DNA from: Euryodendron excelsum
Lineage: Eukaryota; Streptophyta; Magnoliopsida; Ericales; Pentaphylacaceae
Reading direction: 5' to 3'
Assembly (NCBI GenBank): GCA_033060915.1
Contig: CM065388.1
Coordinates: forward strand, 29,414,001-29,478,000
DNA: 64,000 bases
Below the pieces are notes generated by a model that did no database searches, was not told the DNA's origin, and was given only the letters and a program-made list of their open reading frames with translations. The position numbers and the translations under genes were made by a program. Shown here one piece after another: positions 35,858 to 47,684 of the stretch (position 1 is its first letter; each line of letters begins with the position of its first letter).

Positions 35858-38295
35858 TGTCACACCCCAAAACCCGGCCTATACGGATTTAAGGTATATG
35901 ATCGGCCAGTAGCAAGGCTACCAAAGGGCGCATTACATATCACCTATGCATAACCATTTAATATGATTCATAATTGCGAAAAATAGAACTTTTAATAACT
36001 TGAAATCATAATCTGTGTCATACATGGCAAAGTTGTGCCTAGTCCAAATCATAACATACATATGAGCCTAATCAAGGTTCACCACAGTTATAACATTTAT
36101 ACAATTACAAAACATTGGGGTTTAGCCCTCAAACATATTACAAAACATGGGCCCGTGGCCCGTAGCTCAAAATCCACATATGGCCTCGCTTTAGGGCCTT
36201 CCGGATTGGCTACCTAAAAATCATTTAAGAAAATGTAAGCTAATGCTTAGTGAATAACAATAATGCATGAGTATAAAATACCATGGACTACATTTATATT
36301 TAATGTACATGACAATATAAGTACATTTATGCATAAGTGGCATGAACTTAGAATCGTATAAGTATAGTCTTAAAGACATCTGAAGGATAGGCTTTTGTAT
36401 TACAATATTTCATCATTTCAAAAACACAATGTTGAAAAATAGCGGCAGTCATGTCGTAGCATGAACTAGTAAAGTGTGATATAGCTTGTCATTAGCACAA
36501 TATATCATAACTTGTGAGTGTACATCTTAGCTCGTCATATAACCTTAGACACATCTATATCATTACTCTCGGAATTGTATAAAGTGTAGATATGGAAGCA
36601 TAGGTAGCATGAGCATCATATTGAGACATTATATCATAGGCGTGAGATGTAAATCATAACATGATTGTGTGTGGCATAATGTGGATTGTCATAAGCATAC
36701 CATGGCATGGTACAATGAGGCATATCATAATATCATAGAAAGGAAATATATATTGTGACATTATTACTTGTGAAAACATATGCAACATGTCATGAAGTAT
36801 TTGAATAAATCATATTTCTCGTTCTAGTACATAAGAGTGTCATGTCTTTACATCAGAGCCGAGCTCCGTATCAATAACCATAAAGGTCACCACATCAGTA
36901 ACCGTAAAGGTCACCATAGGGCTCTTTAGGCCAACATCACGCATTAGTAACCATAAAGGTCATGCATAGGCTATTTAGGCCAACAGAGTAACCATGAAGG
37001 TCACACATAGGCTCTTTAGGCCAACATAGTAACCATGAAGGTCACACATAGGCTCACATAGGCTCTTTAGGTTAACATAGTAACCATGAAGGTCACGCAT
37101 AGGCTTTTTAGGCCAAACATGAGAGCTAGGCTCAGTCATTAAGAGCTACGCTCAGTCATTAGCAACATAGAATGCTTTAAGCCATTCATAAGAGCAGGGC
37201 TCAATTGTAAGGCGAGGCTTAGTCATTAAGAGCTACGCTCAATCAGTAGCAACATAGAATGCTTTAAACCATTCATAAGAGCAGGGCTCAATCGTGAGGC
37301 GAGGCTTAATCATTAAGAGCTACGCTTAATCATTAGCAACATAGAGTGCTTTAAGCCATTCATAAAAGCAGGGCTCAATCGTGAGGCGAGGCTTAGTCAT
37401 TAAGAGCTATGCTCAGTCATTAGCATGCAAGGTGCATTAGGCTCAGTTATTGTAACCGTAAAGGTCAAACATAGGCTTTTTAAGTCAATCACAAGACCTA
37501 TGCTCAGTTATAGTAACCATAAAGGTTACATCTAGACTTTTAAGCCAAGGGACATCTCCCAACATGACGATAAATTATTTCGTGTCCCCTACCGTAGGAC
37601 CATCGTTGCTAGTTTAGGGTCTTGTCACAAAAGACCTTACATGTCGATGGTTTATTTCACGTCCTCCATTCTAAGACTATCGGGCTAGATTAAAGTCTCG
37701 TCATGAAAAGACTTTGAGTTAGAGTCGTACGTTAGGAATCTTATATCTACTTTATGCGAACATTCTAGTCCGTGAGTTGTGATTCATATCATAGATAAGG
37801 TTCGTATGTAATCCAAAGCATGACATTTATACTTGAATGTAATCATTGATGCATTGAAACATATGAAAAACATTCATGATATAGAAGTGAGCTTAAAACA
37901 TTGAGAAAATAATAGAGTTTTACTCATAGTATATCGTTTCTCACCTCTCTCCGGTTGAACGGGCGATAAACAAGGTGTTCCTTCTTCAAGCTTGGTGAAG
38001 TCTTCAATGGTTTCAATCTCTTCCTTCAAGCCCTTCTTCCCTCAATCTCCCTTTCCTTCTTCCCTTTCTCTCTTTCTCCCTCTCTCAACCGATGGGTGTG
38101 TGTGTGTGTTTGGGTGTGTGTATGTGTTGTGTATATAAGATGATACACATTGGAAATAATCTCATGTTTCTCACCTCAAAGGTTCAAGTTACAACATGAC
38201 TTTCAATTGGTCAACTTGACCCAAATGCATATTAGAATGATACAAAATTTAAAGAAACACATAAATAGGGAAATTAATGGGTTCAGGGTACTACA
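35858..38295 (-). mobile_element. 5' LTR of element D (2438 bp)
   Basis: This is a near-copy of 14760-17124 with extra units in the first tandem array (36860-37553). Reverse-strand edges are TGTAGTACCC and GTGTGACA. A TATATA motif near 38130 precedes a GA-rich leader ending in GAGAGGTGAGAA. Confidence 0.9.
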
Positions 38296-39050
38296 ATTGG
38301 CACCCCTCAATAATTTAAAATCCTTCTTAATGTTCTAATTTATTAAATAAAAATGTTGTTCTTGTAGAACATTTGTACAAAAAAACAAACCTTAATTATA
38401 GGGTGATATATTTTTGTAATTAAGAGTAACCATGATATGTATTTTATTTTAAAGTAAAAAACTATGACTCAATCACATCATTGCGTACAAAAAAATATGT
38501 ATAAATATTTTGTATAGTATTACCCTCCAATAAAATGTCATTTCTTTTGTAGGTAGACAATGGGCCCTATCTATTTTTTCGCATACATTTTAAATCGTTA
38601 ACAATTAGTGAGGGTTTTTTACTGTGTACCAATTCAACAACCAAATAACTTTTATAGAGTGATAAAAATTAAGCTTTACAACAAAATGAGAAATGATTTT
38701 CTCATTGGCTCTTTGATTTTGTATGTTGAAAAAAAAATTGCACTAAAGTTTAGTTTTTAGCATAAAATTAATCATAAATGACTTTCGGTATATAAAATAA
38801 TCTCAATTTTTACGTTAACAAATGATTAAATTAAAATGCACTAAAAAAATAATTATATTTTATTTTATATTTTGCTAAGGCTAAATTAAAATTGATTTAT
38901 TTTGTATTTTTTTTATCTAAAAGTTTAGTTTTATATGTGCCTAAACTTTGTAAAGTGAAAATAAAACTTAAAATATAATAAATTATCAATAGATGAAAAT
39001 TTGTGTTTCAAATTTCGACACCTCTGGACATAAAATCCTAGTTCTGCCCC
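38296..39050. mobile_element. Right fragment of old element G
   Basis: This AT-rich sequence continues the left fragment 14618-14759 across element D. It ends with TTTGTGTTTCAAATTTC and TAGTTCTGCCCC, parts of which recur at 61230-61287. No coding region was seen. Confidence 0.5.
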
Positions 39051-39069
39051 TAATTGAAAGTGTAAAACA

Positions 39070-39351
39070 TGAAAAAAAGTCCAGTGGTCATGTAGTACTG
39101 AGTACTTGGTGGTAATCCTTATCAAATTGTGACATGTGGTGTGTGAATATATCACTAACTTGAGATTGTGGAGTTGTGAAAAGATTTTTAAGAAAAAATA
39201 CTAAATGGCAAAATCTAATAAGATGTTTCTTAAAAGTCTCTTCACTACTCCATAATATCAGGCTGCTGATATATTCACACACCTCATGTCACCACTTGAT
39301 AAGAATTATCACTGCGTACTCAGTGCTACCTGAGCACTAAACTATTTTCCC
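39070..39351. mobile_element. Fold-back MITE with TAAAACA target duplication
   Basis: Two arms of about 130 bp are imperfect reverse complements. The outer 36 positions align without gaps, with the shared core ACTGAGTAC. Arms also share GACATG and GTGTGTGAATATATCA. Both sides are flanked by TAAAACA (39063-39069 and 39352-39358). No coding capacity. The duplication length fits hAT-like better than Tourist or Stowaway. Confidence 0.78.
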
Positions 39352-39358
39352 TAAAACA

Positions 39359-40854
39359 CAAAGTAAATTTCTTAGAGAAATTCTATTATGAGGCTGTTCA
39401 TTGCTCTTTTCTAATTGGTTCACTTGGGCAATTAAATATAACACCTACAACACGCTAGCACCTTTCTCTAAGTGAGACTATCTCACTAGTAAAAAATTAC
39501 AAGAAAAAAACAAAAAGAATAAGTTCACAATCGTCGATCAAACGAACCACAACAAATGTGAAATTTGATCAAAGGAGGAAAATGGCTCATTTTTTAGCAA
39601 TGCGTGCAATTATATCTTAACGAATTTTATATCAAAGATCCAATTGTAAGATTATCATATAATTCCTAAATTAGGGTAGAAGGTGTGTCTCGATTTATGT
39701 GCAATATCAACGCTTAAAACTAAGGGACTTCTAGATAACTACATTCAAGCTTATAATTGCTTTGCGAATTACTTGATGCATTTCTTTACATTTATGTATA
39801 GAAGACGGCGAGTGGTAGTGTTGGTGACAGTAGTGGTAGGGTGGGTTATGGCAAGCTAAGGTGTCATGGACTGATCGGGTACAATACGGTGATAGTAATG
39901 CGATTCGCTACAATTATATGCAGCAGAAGTAATTTGTGAGGTGTCTATGCACTAAGCAATAGTTCCGCCAAACTCAAACATTGAGGCATATGACTATGCA
40001 CTCATCTAGGATTCATCTGTAATACCCAGCACATTTTGTTAAGCTCTATCCTCTAATACTCAAACTGTTCGGCTTACACAGGCTATAGGCAATAGCAACG
40101 TCATTCTCAAATGCGCACACACATGACAACTAATGTACTCAGCACTAGTCTCTCTCGCAGCACAAGTAAGCTAGTATGTACAACTGGACATGTGCGTGAG
40201 TCAAGCATCACTTGTTAAACATGATGCTTCCAACGATGAAACTCTTAGTGCCCCGCATCAAGGTAGTTGCCCGTGAGAATAGGCATAACTGAATAGAAAC
40301 CGATAGGCCTATAACATAGTGCCCCACAACACTAATGCTAGCCAAACCAATCAACCGTGTGCACAAATTTGAACCCAACGCGCAAGTACACACGAGGCAC
40401 ATAGCATGCAAGTGTGCACACTGAGGCCCAATCAGTCATAAGCATAAGCCCCACCACGGTACAGATATGGCATAGTGAAATGTCAATGTCATGACCTCTT
40501 CCTCGACACTAATGCCCAACATCTGTCCTACTGAACACAATGCTGCCCATGTAGCTCTTTGACTACCATGAGGACTATAGCCATGTGCTACAGCTGGTCC
40601 CCAAGTCTTGCCCACTCACTTGGGAGACTCACTTGAGTGCTGCTCCTTTCAGTAACACTAGGCGTTAGTAAAGTCCACACCAGACCCCTCATTTTAATAG
40701 CATTCTAAGCCATCTTCTAACTGGCAAGAGAAAATATTATGCACCATCGAGGAGTCATAATTCATAAATCTAATAAATATGAAAATACAAATTATGAGGC
40801 TGCCATACCACACGCTAAGGTCCCTTGCGGCCCCAGACGTGCCACGGGTGGCAA
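39359..40854. other. Unclassified sequence flanking E2
   Basis: No conserved coding frame was recognised. The part near 40780-40859 continues at 59517 across E2, so E2 inserted here. The flank may itself be an old repeat. Confidence 0.4.
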
Positions 40855-41055
40855 CCTATTGTAAGCACCCCATTTTTGACCGCTCGGCAGTCTACGCTTC
40901 GTCCAAACTTGTACTTAAGTCAATATGGACATATTCCAATCAAAACCGATTTTCTAAGCCCAAATCTTGTTTGTCCATCACCTCGCGGGCCCACCAAGCC
41001 CAAATAGAGGCAAAATGACCAAAATGCCCTTAAGGGCATTGTTCTTACTAATTCC

Positions 41056-41587
41056 AACTCCAACCCCTCTCTCGAGACAGTTGATTCCTCGAGACAGTAA
41101 ATCTACTCCAATTAGGCACGTATTTTCGAAGACGATAAGACCCCTTTCCAATCCCTCTCTCGAGACAGTTTATTCCTCGAGACGATTCCAAATCAGGCAC
41201 GTCTTTTCGGAGACAATAAGTCCCCTTTCCAATCCCTCTCTCGAGAGTTTATTCCTCGAGACGGTTCCAAATCAGGCACGTCTTTTCGGAGACAATAAGT
41301 CTCGTTTCCAACCCCTCTCTCGAGACAGTTTATTCCTCGAGACGGTTCCAAATCAGGCACGTCTTTTCAGAGATGATAAGTCCCCGTTCCAATCCCTCTC
41401 TCTCGACAGTTTATTCCTCGAGACGGTTCCAAATCAGGCACGTCTTTTCGAATACGATAAGTCCCCTTTCCAATCCCTCTCTCGAGACAGTTTATTTCTC
41501 GAGACGGTCCTAAATCAGCCACATCTTTTTGGAGACAATAAGACCCCTATCCAATCCCTCTCCCGAGATAGTTTATTCCTCAAGACG
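41056..41587 (+). repeat. 81-bp U3 array of E2
   Basis: Six full units and a part, each with CTCTCGAGACAGTTTATTCC, CCTCGAGACGG and a GTCTTTTCGGAGAC hairpin word. Because the unit is 27 codons long, several overlapping open frames with 27-residue periodicity arise. They are by-products. The 3' LTR has about seven units and a part at 54353-54962. Confidence 0.9.
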
Positions 41588-41591
41588 ATCC

Positions 41592-41720
41592 GAGTAGCGG
41601 AAATACTCGCAAACATCACAACCGTTCGAGTAGTGGAAATACTCGTAAACAGGTCGATATAAGGAGTTGCCAACAAACCCCTGTGTCACGACGATCGCCG
41701 TCAGAGTAGCGGAAACACTC
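41592..41720 (+). other. Three GAGTA-loop-TACTC hairpins in U3 of E2
   Basis: GAGTA-GCGGAAA-TACTC (41592-41608), GAGTA-GTGGAAA-TACTC (41628-41644) and GAGTA-GCGGAAA-CACTC (41704-41720). In E1 and in the E2 3' LTR the third stem is GAGTG/CACTC (30914-30930 and 55077-55093). Confidence 0.65.
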
Positions 41721-42822
41721 AAAACCCAGGTCAACACCAGTGCCTACTAGCCCACTTCGGTGAAAAATGACCAAACTACCCATTGGGCCTTTTCCGAGAC
41801 TTTCTGGTCAAGATGATCATTTTGCCCCTAGGCATCCAAATGCCCTGGAAACCACACTGGTTCTGGGTATCAAACCGGTAACCTTTTGAGACTGCTTTTT
41901 ATAGTACTATCAACCCTTCTTTATCTTTCCGGATCATTCCGAGTCAATTATGATCAACCTAGTGCGAAATGACAGTTTTGCCCTTGGAGGGCCAGTCACC
42001 TTTTCCGACCACACCAGCTCTGGGTATCAAACCGGTGACCTCCTGAGACTACTTTTTATAGTGTTATAAACCTCCCTTTAACTTTCCGGATCATTCTGAG
42101 TCAGTTCCGACAAACCCGGTGTGAAATGACCGTTTTGCCCCTAATGGGCCAGTCACCTCTTCCGACCACACCGACTCTGGGTATCAAATTGGTAACCTCT
42201 TGAGACTACTTTTTATAGTGTTCTCAACCTCCCTTTACCTTTCTGGATCATTCCGAGTCAGTTCCGGCAAACCCGGTGCGAAATGACCGTTTTGCCCCTG
42301 GTGGGCCAGTCACCTTTTTCGACCACACCGGCTCTGGGTATCAAACCGGCAACCTTTGAGAACATTCTGAATAATGTTTCCAAATCTCGAGTCTTCTTCT
42401 GGGACAGTCCGAGTCTGTCCCGGCAGCTTTCCAATCCGATTGACCGTTTTGCCCCTAAAGGCCCGGTCACCCTTCCAACACATCTTGTCTTAATTTTTTA
42501 AGTCAAAAACCTTCGGGACACTATTTTAAGTGTTCCTACTCTTTTTCAGCTTTCCGGGTCATTCCCGGTCTTCCAAACTCCTTCCCGGACTTTCCAGAGT
42601 CACTCCTAGTGAAGCCAAGCTAAATATTACATTGTAGTCACTAGTATAGGCGCCCAAATCTAGTCAAAGATATGTTGCTTGCTGACCTTAAAAATTTCCT
42701 AAATGGCTGGCACCACCAGTAGTGGCGCCATGCCAAAAAATGGCCTGGCGCCACTCCTAGTGGCGCTAGTGTAAAGTTTTGGCCTGGCGCCACTGCAACA
42801 AACGCCAGTGTTGTCCAACCTC

Positions 42823-42830
42823 TATAAATA
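42823..42830 (+). promoter_or_regulatory. TATA box of the E2 5' LTR
   Basis: TATAAATA lies 54 bp after a TGGCGCCACT-CCT-AGTGGCGCTA inverted repeat (42746-42768). The 3' LTR has the same at 56068-56075. Confidence 0.8.
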
Positions 42831-43619
42831 CAGAGCCTCTTCCAACATGAAAGGGATCCGCAAACTCAATCTAAGAATCATATAGCTCGCGCACTCCCTA
42901 AACCCTAGCTTCTTCAGGTTTTCCAAACCTTAGCCACCATACACTAAACCCTAGCCTCCTATACACTCATATACACCCTCATACATTCGTACACTAACCT
43001 TCAACCCTCCTTTGAAGACTTGAAGAGCTACAATCTGAAGTTTGAAGACAACTTTTGAAGATTGAAGACGAAGATCAAGACGAAGACCGAAGACAAGCAA
43101 GACGCGCAAAATAAAGAAGACATACAGTAGGCTTTCTCTTTAAATTTTCGCACTTCCCCCTCTCACTTCTCTCCCCTAACCCACTTGGGTTTTCTCTATT
43201 TTAATCCCCCATCTCTTTTCCCCCTTTTCTTTACATGCTTGAAACAAGGGGATTCTCAGTCCATGTGTAGGATTGGGCTATTGGAGAGTCACTGTGTAGG
43301 GGGCTTTCTTCTAGTCTAACAGGAGGCCACGTGGGTCCGGCCCCCTTGATTATGTGGTGAAGCCTTAAGCTTGTATGTTCACGACCCCAAAATTGCATTG
43401 TGCATATCATGATCTTGCATCATCCAAAAGTCGTTTTCAAAGTTGTTTTCCAAATCGTTTTCAAACTTGTTTTCAAAATTGCATCAAAATCTCCGTTTTC
43501 AAAACATGTTTTCAAAATCACAATCCTAGGTGATTCAAGCCTTTCCATGGCTAGGATTGTTTTAGAAAAGTGTTACATGGCTAGAATCGTTTTAGGAAAG
43601 TGAGACGTTTTTCATCCTT

Positions 43620-45660
43620 CTCAAAAAACTCTCTTTTCAAATCTCATCCTAAAAATCTCATTTTCAATATACTTTCCTAAAACTCTCCTTTCCAAAGTTG
43701 ATTTCAAAAAATCCATCCAAAAATCTATTTTTCAAAACTTCTCTTTTTAAACTCCTTTCCAAAACGCTCTCTTCAAGGTCCACTTTCCAAAAACGTTCCC
43801 TAGGTTTCCTTCTTAGAAAAACCTCTTCCTAAATCTCTTTCTAAAAAACTCCTCACTAGGATCTCTTTCCAAAAACTCTCTCTCCTTAAAATTCACTTTC
43901 TAAAAACACTCTCTGAATTCACTTTCCTAAAAACTCTCTCCAACAACCTCCTTCCAAAAATCTTTCTAAAAAAACTCTCCTTCTAAAATCTTCCCTCTAG
44001 AAACTCCTCTCTAGGATTTTCTTCCAAAAACTTGTTTCCAAAAAACACACTTTCCAAAAATCCCTTTCCTTAGAGCCCAAGTCAAGCCCCAGAACTCACA
44101 ATTAAGAAGCCCTAATTTTCTTTCCAAAAACTTGATTTTCAAACTTGCCTGAAAACCTAAGTTTCCAAAATCTCTTGTTTTCACATCAAAGTTATACATA
44201 TTTCCAAAACCTCCTTTCTACGTCAAAACTATAGTTTTCCAAACCTAGGGTTTCTAGAAACTTCCCTTTTCAAATCCTTGCCAAATTCAATTTTCTCTTT
44301 AGAAAACCAAATCTAATCTTCTCAATTAGGAAACTAAATCCTATCCTCCGTTTTTAGAAGTAAAATCCAATCCCTTCCTAATGCAAATCTTTTCCAATTC
44401 AACTCCTTCCTAATCTTCCACCTTCCTAAATCTTAAGTTTCCAAAACTTGAACATAACAATCTTTCCAAAATTTTAAAACTCAAAATCTAAATCTTTCCT
44501 AATTCAAATCTTTCCTAAATTTCTACCTTCCTAAATCATAAGTTTCCTAAAACTTTCAACTTTCACATCTTTCCTAATTCAACCCCTTTCCAAATCTTAA
44601 CTTTCCAAATTTAAGTTTTCAAATCTTTCCTAAACTCAACCTTTCCTAATCTCAAGATTTTAAAAAATTCAAACTCTAAAACTTTTTAAATTTTAAACTT
44701 TCTAAATTTCAAATCCTTCCAAATTCAAAACTTTCTTAAGTTAAAACTTTCTAAACCCAAATCTTTCCAAAATCCTAATTTTCTAAATTTCAAAATCTTT
44801 CCAAATTCTAACCTTTCCAAGTTCAAACACTTTCTTAAGTTAAGAGTTTCTAAATCTAAAACTTTCTAAATTCTAAACTTTCTTCTAACTTCAAATCTTT
44901 CAAATTCTAAAACTTTCCAAACTTAAAACTTTCTTATTTTCAAAACCTTTCCTCTTTCAAAAACTTTCTTAAAATGAAAACTTTCCTAATTTGAAAACTT
45001 TCCAAAAATAAAACTTTCCTAATTCAAAACTTTCCTAAATCAGACATTTCCTAATTTGAACATTTCCTAAAATCTAATCTTCCCAAATCTTCCAAGTCCA
45101 ACATTCGAGTCCAATCTTTCTAAATCTCAAGTCTATGCTAAGTCTCCTATCTTTCCTAAGTCTAGGTTTTCTAAACCTCCATCTTTCCAAAACAAGTCTA
45201 AATCTTTCTTCCAAGTTCTATTTTTCCAAATCAAAATCCAATCTCTTCAATTCCAAAATTCTAAATTCCAATTTTCAATCTTCTATTCTAAATTTAATCT
45301 CTCAATCTTCCAATTCAATTTTCAATTCAATCTCTTTCTTTCAAATCAATCTCTTTTCAATCGGACTCTTGTCCGAACTACGACTGACGCGATTCCTCCA
45401 AAAGGATATGTAGGCAACCATCATGGGAGCGGTCACAACTTCTTTCAAATTTCAAATTCCATCACATTTTTCAAATCTCAAATTCTACAATCTTTTCAAA
45501 TCTCTAATGTATTTTCAAACTTCCAATTTCAAATTTCTATTTCCAATTTTTCAAACTTTCCAATTTCAATTCCATCTCTTCAAATTTATTTTCAATTCAA
45601 ATCGATTTCAAATCAATCTCTTTCCAAATCTATTTTTCAATTCTCTTTCCTTGCACTTGC
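43620..45660 (+). repeat. G-poor degenerate repeat tract of the E2 leader
   Basis: This is composed of CTTTCCAAAA- and TTTCCTAATC-like words with very few G residues on the sense strand, without a conserved protein. It covers most of the LTR between the polyadenylation signal and the hairpin block. Confidence 0.8.
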
Positions 45661-46205
45661 ATATCATGTTTCATGTTAGTTTATTTTCAAGCATTGTTTT
45701 CCAAAGTGGATAGGATTGAACAATAGTTAGCTGAAGACTGTCGTAGGTGAATCTAGGGTAGGTTGACATGTAGGTACCGAAAGGGAGGGGTAGGGTGATG
45801 GCTTAGTGCGTCTTCCCTACACGTAACCAACCTCCGAACCTAGGATCACTAATTTCAAAGACAAAAAACGGAGTTATTTTCTAAAAAGGGCTAAATGTTT
45901 TCCAAAGGTTGCTAAATGACCCATTTTCTTAAAAACCCTCTCTGGAGGTGATATTTTCAAAATCATTTTCCAAAAACCCTAAGTGTAGTATTCGGATTAT
46001 TCTTAGTTTTTAGGTGACCTAACTCACCTTAATTAAGTTAAGTGGCGACTCCAAATCTTTTTCAAAAGATCTTTATTCAAATCAATTTTCAATTTAAACC
46101 TAGTTGCACTCATTCGTCTAGGAGGGTGAGTTCTAACGAGAGAGTATAGTATTTTTTCCGCTTGTGTGAGTATTTCCCGAGTGCGAAAAATCTGGGCGCG
46201 ACAGT

Positions 46206-46223
46206 TGGCGACTCCGCTAGGGA
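46206..46223 (+). other. tRNA-Arg primer-binding site of E2
   Basis: TGGCGACTCCGCTAGGGA starts 3 bp after the LTR, with one mismatch to the tRNA-Arg 3' end complement, different from the mismatch in E1. Confidence 0.93.
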
Positions 46224-47684
46224 CGCTTAGAGGGTTAGGCCATAGTCATGTCTATTTACCCTTACCTATGTAGAGTCTTCAATTAACTTGGTTCAATCCT
46301 ATTCACTTTAAATTTTCAAAACTAAATTTTCAAAATTGTTTTCAAAAAACATGCATTTATTCATATTATCTTGTATTATGTTTGTCATTCACATACTAAC
46401 ACTTGTATCTTTGCTTTGTAGGTATGCTTTTTGCTTAAATTTTATAACTGCTATGCATGAATGTGATGAATAGGATAAATGGGAGTTGTTGGGCTATTTC
46501 CTCTACTTTTAAAAATCACACACACACTGCATGTACACTTGCATTCTGCATGCTTGCATTATTACCTTGATATGTCTTTTCTAGTTAGAAAGGGGGAACG
46601 GTATATTGGTTGTGGGCAATATGTTGTATCAGTTTCTTCGCCTACGGCCTCTTAATGGTTCCCCCGCTTGGATCACCAACCGATCATGACACCACCTCGA
46701 GGAATGGGCCTAGGTTTGAAGATCCAGGGACCGAGCCTTTTTAGGACGCATTAGTCAACCCTCAACCTCATACTCATATAGACACCATGCATAGCCGAAC
46801 CTCTGTCAGATTTAAGACACGAGCACCGTTTTCAAAACCATGGAGGAAAAGGTGACTACTTTTACTTTCATTTATACCTGCTTGTCCCTGTTGTTATAAT
46901 GCTTGTATTCATACTGTTATAATGACTGTTTAACTGCTCATGCATGCATGTCTACCTTGCTACTGCATTCTCTCTCCTTACACTCTTTGCATCCATGTTC
47001 ATGACTTCAATACCCTATGGCAAGACAAGAGTTCCAAGTAACTCAAGTCACTGCATTCTCATGCATATGATCAATCCATGTCCATGCAAGGGAGAGTGAC
47101 ACCAAGGTCACTCTCCCTTGCATTAAACCTACCTAAACCCTAAGGGTTCCCACGTAACCCTAAGGACTCATGGCATGCACCTTGATTCATTTCATAAGAG
47201 GGGCCCCAATCCTCTATGCTCATGGAGATAAGGTTGCCAAGAAGACAAGGGGCAATCAATCAACAAGGTCTCTCAGTGACCTCCACGACATCAAATCCAA
47301 CGAAGGCAAATCTAAAGACTCAAGAGTAGTTTAGGTTGTCCCATTTGTAAAAGTAGATAGGTGGAAGTCCGAAGGAAAATGTTCCCCCTCCCCCTATTGA
47401 AATGTATTTCAATTCTTTTGTATCTTAAACCCAAAGTTTAATGTACTTCTTTATTTTTATGAATGAATGCATGGATGATTGAAGATTACTACCTGACGAT
47501 AAGGTATCTGCATACAGGGGCAAATCCCCTATCTCCAAGAGTGGGCCAATACATCATGACTAGTTTCCCTCCTTAAGAGAGGCATCTTAGAGCATGCATT
47601 GCATAAAGACTTGTCAAGGTCAAACACTGACTCTTTCCTTTTGATGGTTTTAGGTACCTTCTCTCGTTCCCCAGTCTTACAAGC
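46224..47684 (+). other. Leader of E2 between primer site and gag
   Basis: The sequence is collinear with the E1 leader. Small frames exist, but none is conserved in both copies. No capsid-core domain was seen. Confidence 0.6.

Larger units (their letters stand above)
14760..38295 (-). mobile_element. Ty3 element D (Tekay/Del-like), pol-less, split by E1
   Basis: LTRs at 35858-38295 (5') and 14760-17124 (3') both read TGTAGTACCC to GTGACA on the reverse strand. Flanks are ACTGG and ATTGG, a five-base target duplication with one change. A tRNA-iMet-like primer site, a gag with Tekay/Del-type zinc knuckle and a purine tract are present. Without E1 the internal region is only about 1.5 kb. No RT, RNase H or integrase was seen, so it was already deleted or non-autonomous. 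Confidence 0.88.
14618..39050. mobile_element. Old split element G with degenerate inverted ends
   Basis: The left fragment 14618-14759 starts GGGGTGGACCTA. The right fragment 38296-39050 ends TAGTTCTGCCCC, whose complement GGGGCAGAACTA pairs imperfectly with the left end. Element D is inserted between them. The right part is AT-rich and resembles 60790-61287, so this is a dispersed family. Class is uncertain. No transposase is seen. Confidence 0.5.
40860..46203 (+). mobile_element. 5' LTR of E2 (5344 bp)
   Basis: TGTAAGC to GGGCGCGACA. It has an 81-bp U3 array, the GAGTA hairpins, a 145-bp array, GGCGCCAC palindromes, TATAAATA (42823), telo boxes (42900 and 42946), AATAAA (43110), a G-poor leader and the double-hairpin block at 45362-45416. 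Confidence 0.93.

Noticed and set aside
40967..41662. 231-codon open frame with 27-residue repeats in the E2 5' LTR (and the 283-codon one at 54119-54970)
   Set aside because: It is a by-product of the 81-bp U3 array. It lies upstream of the TATA box, and several frames are open at once.
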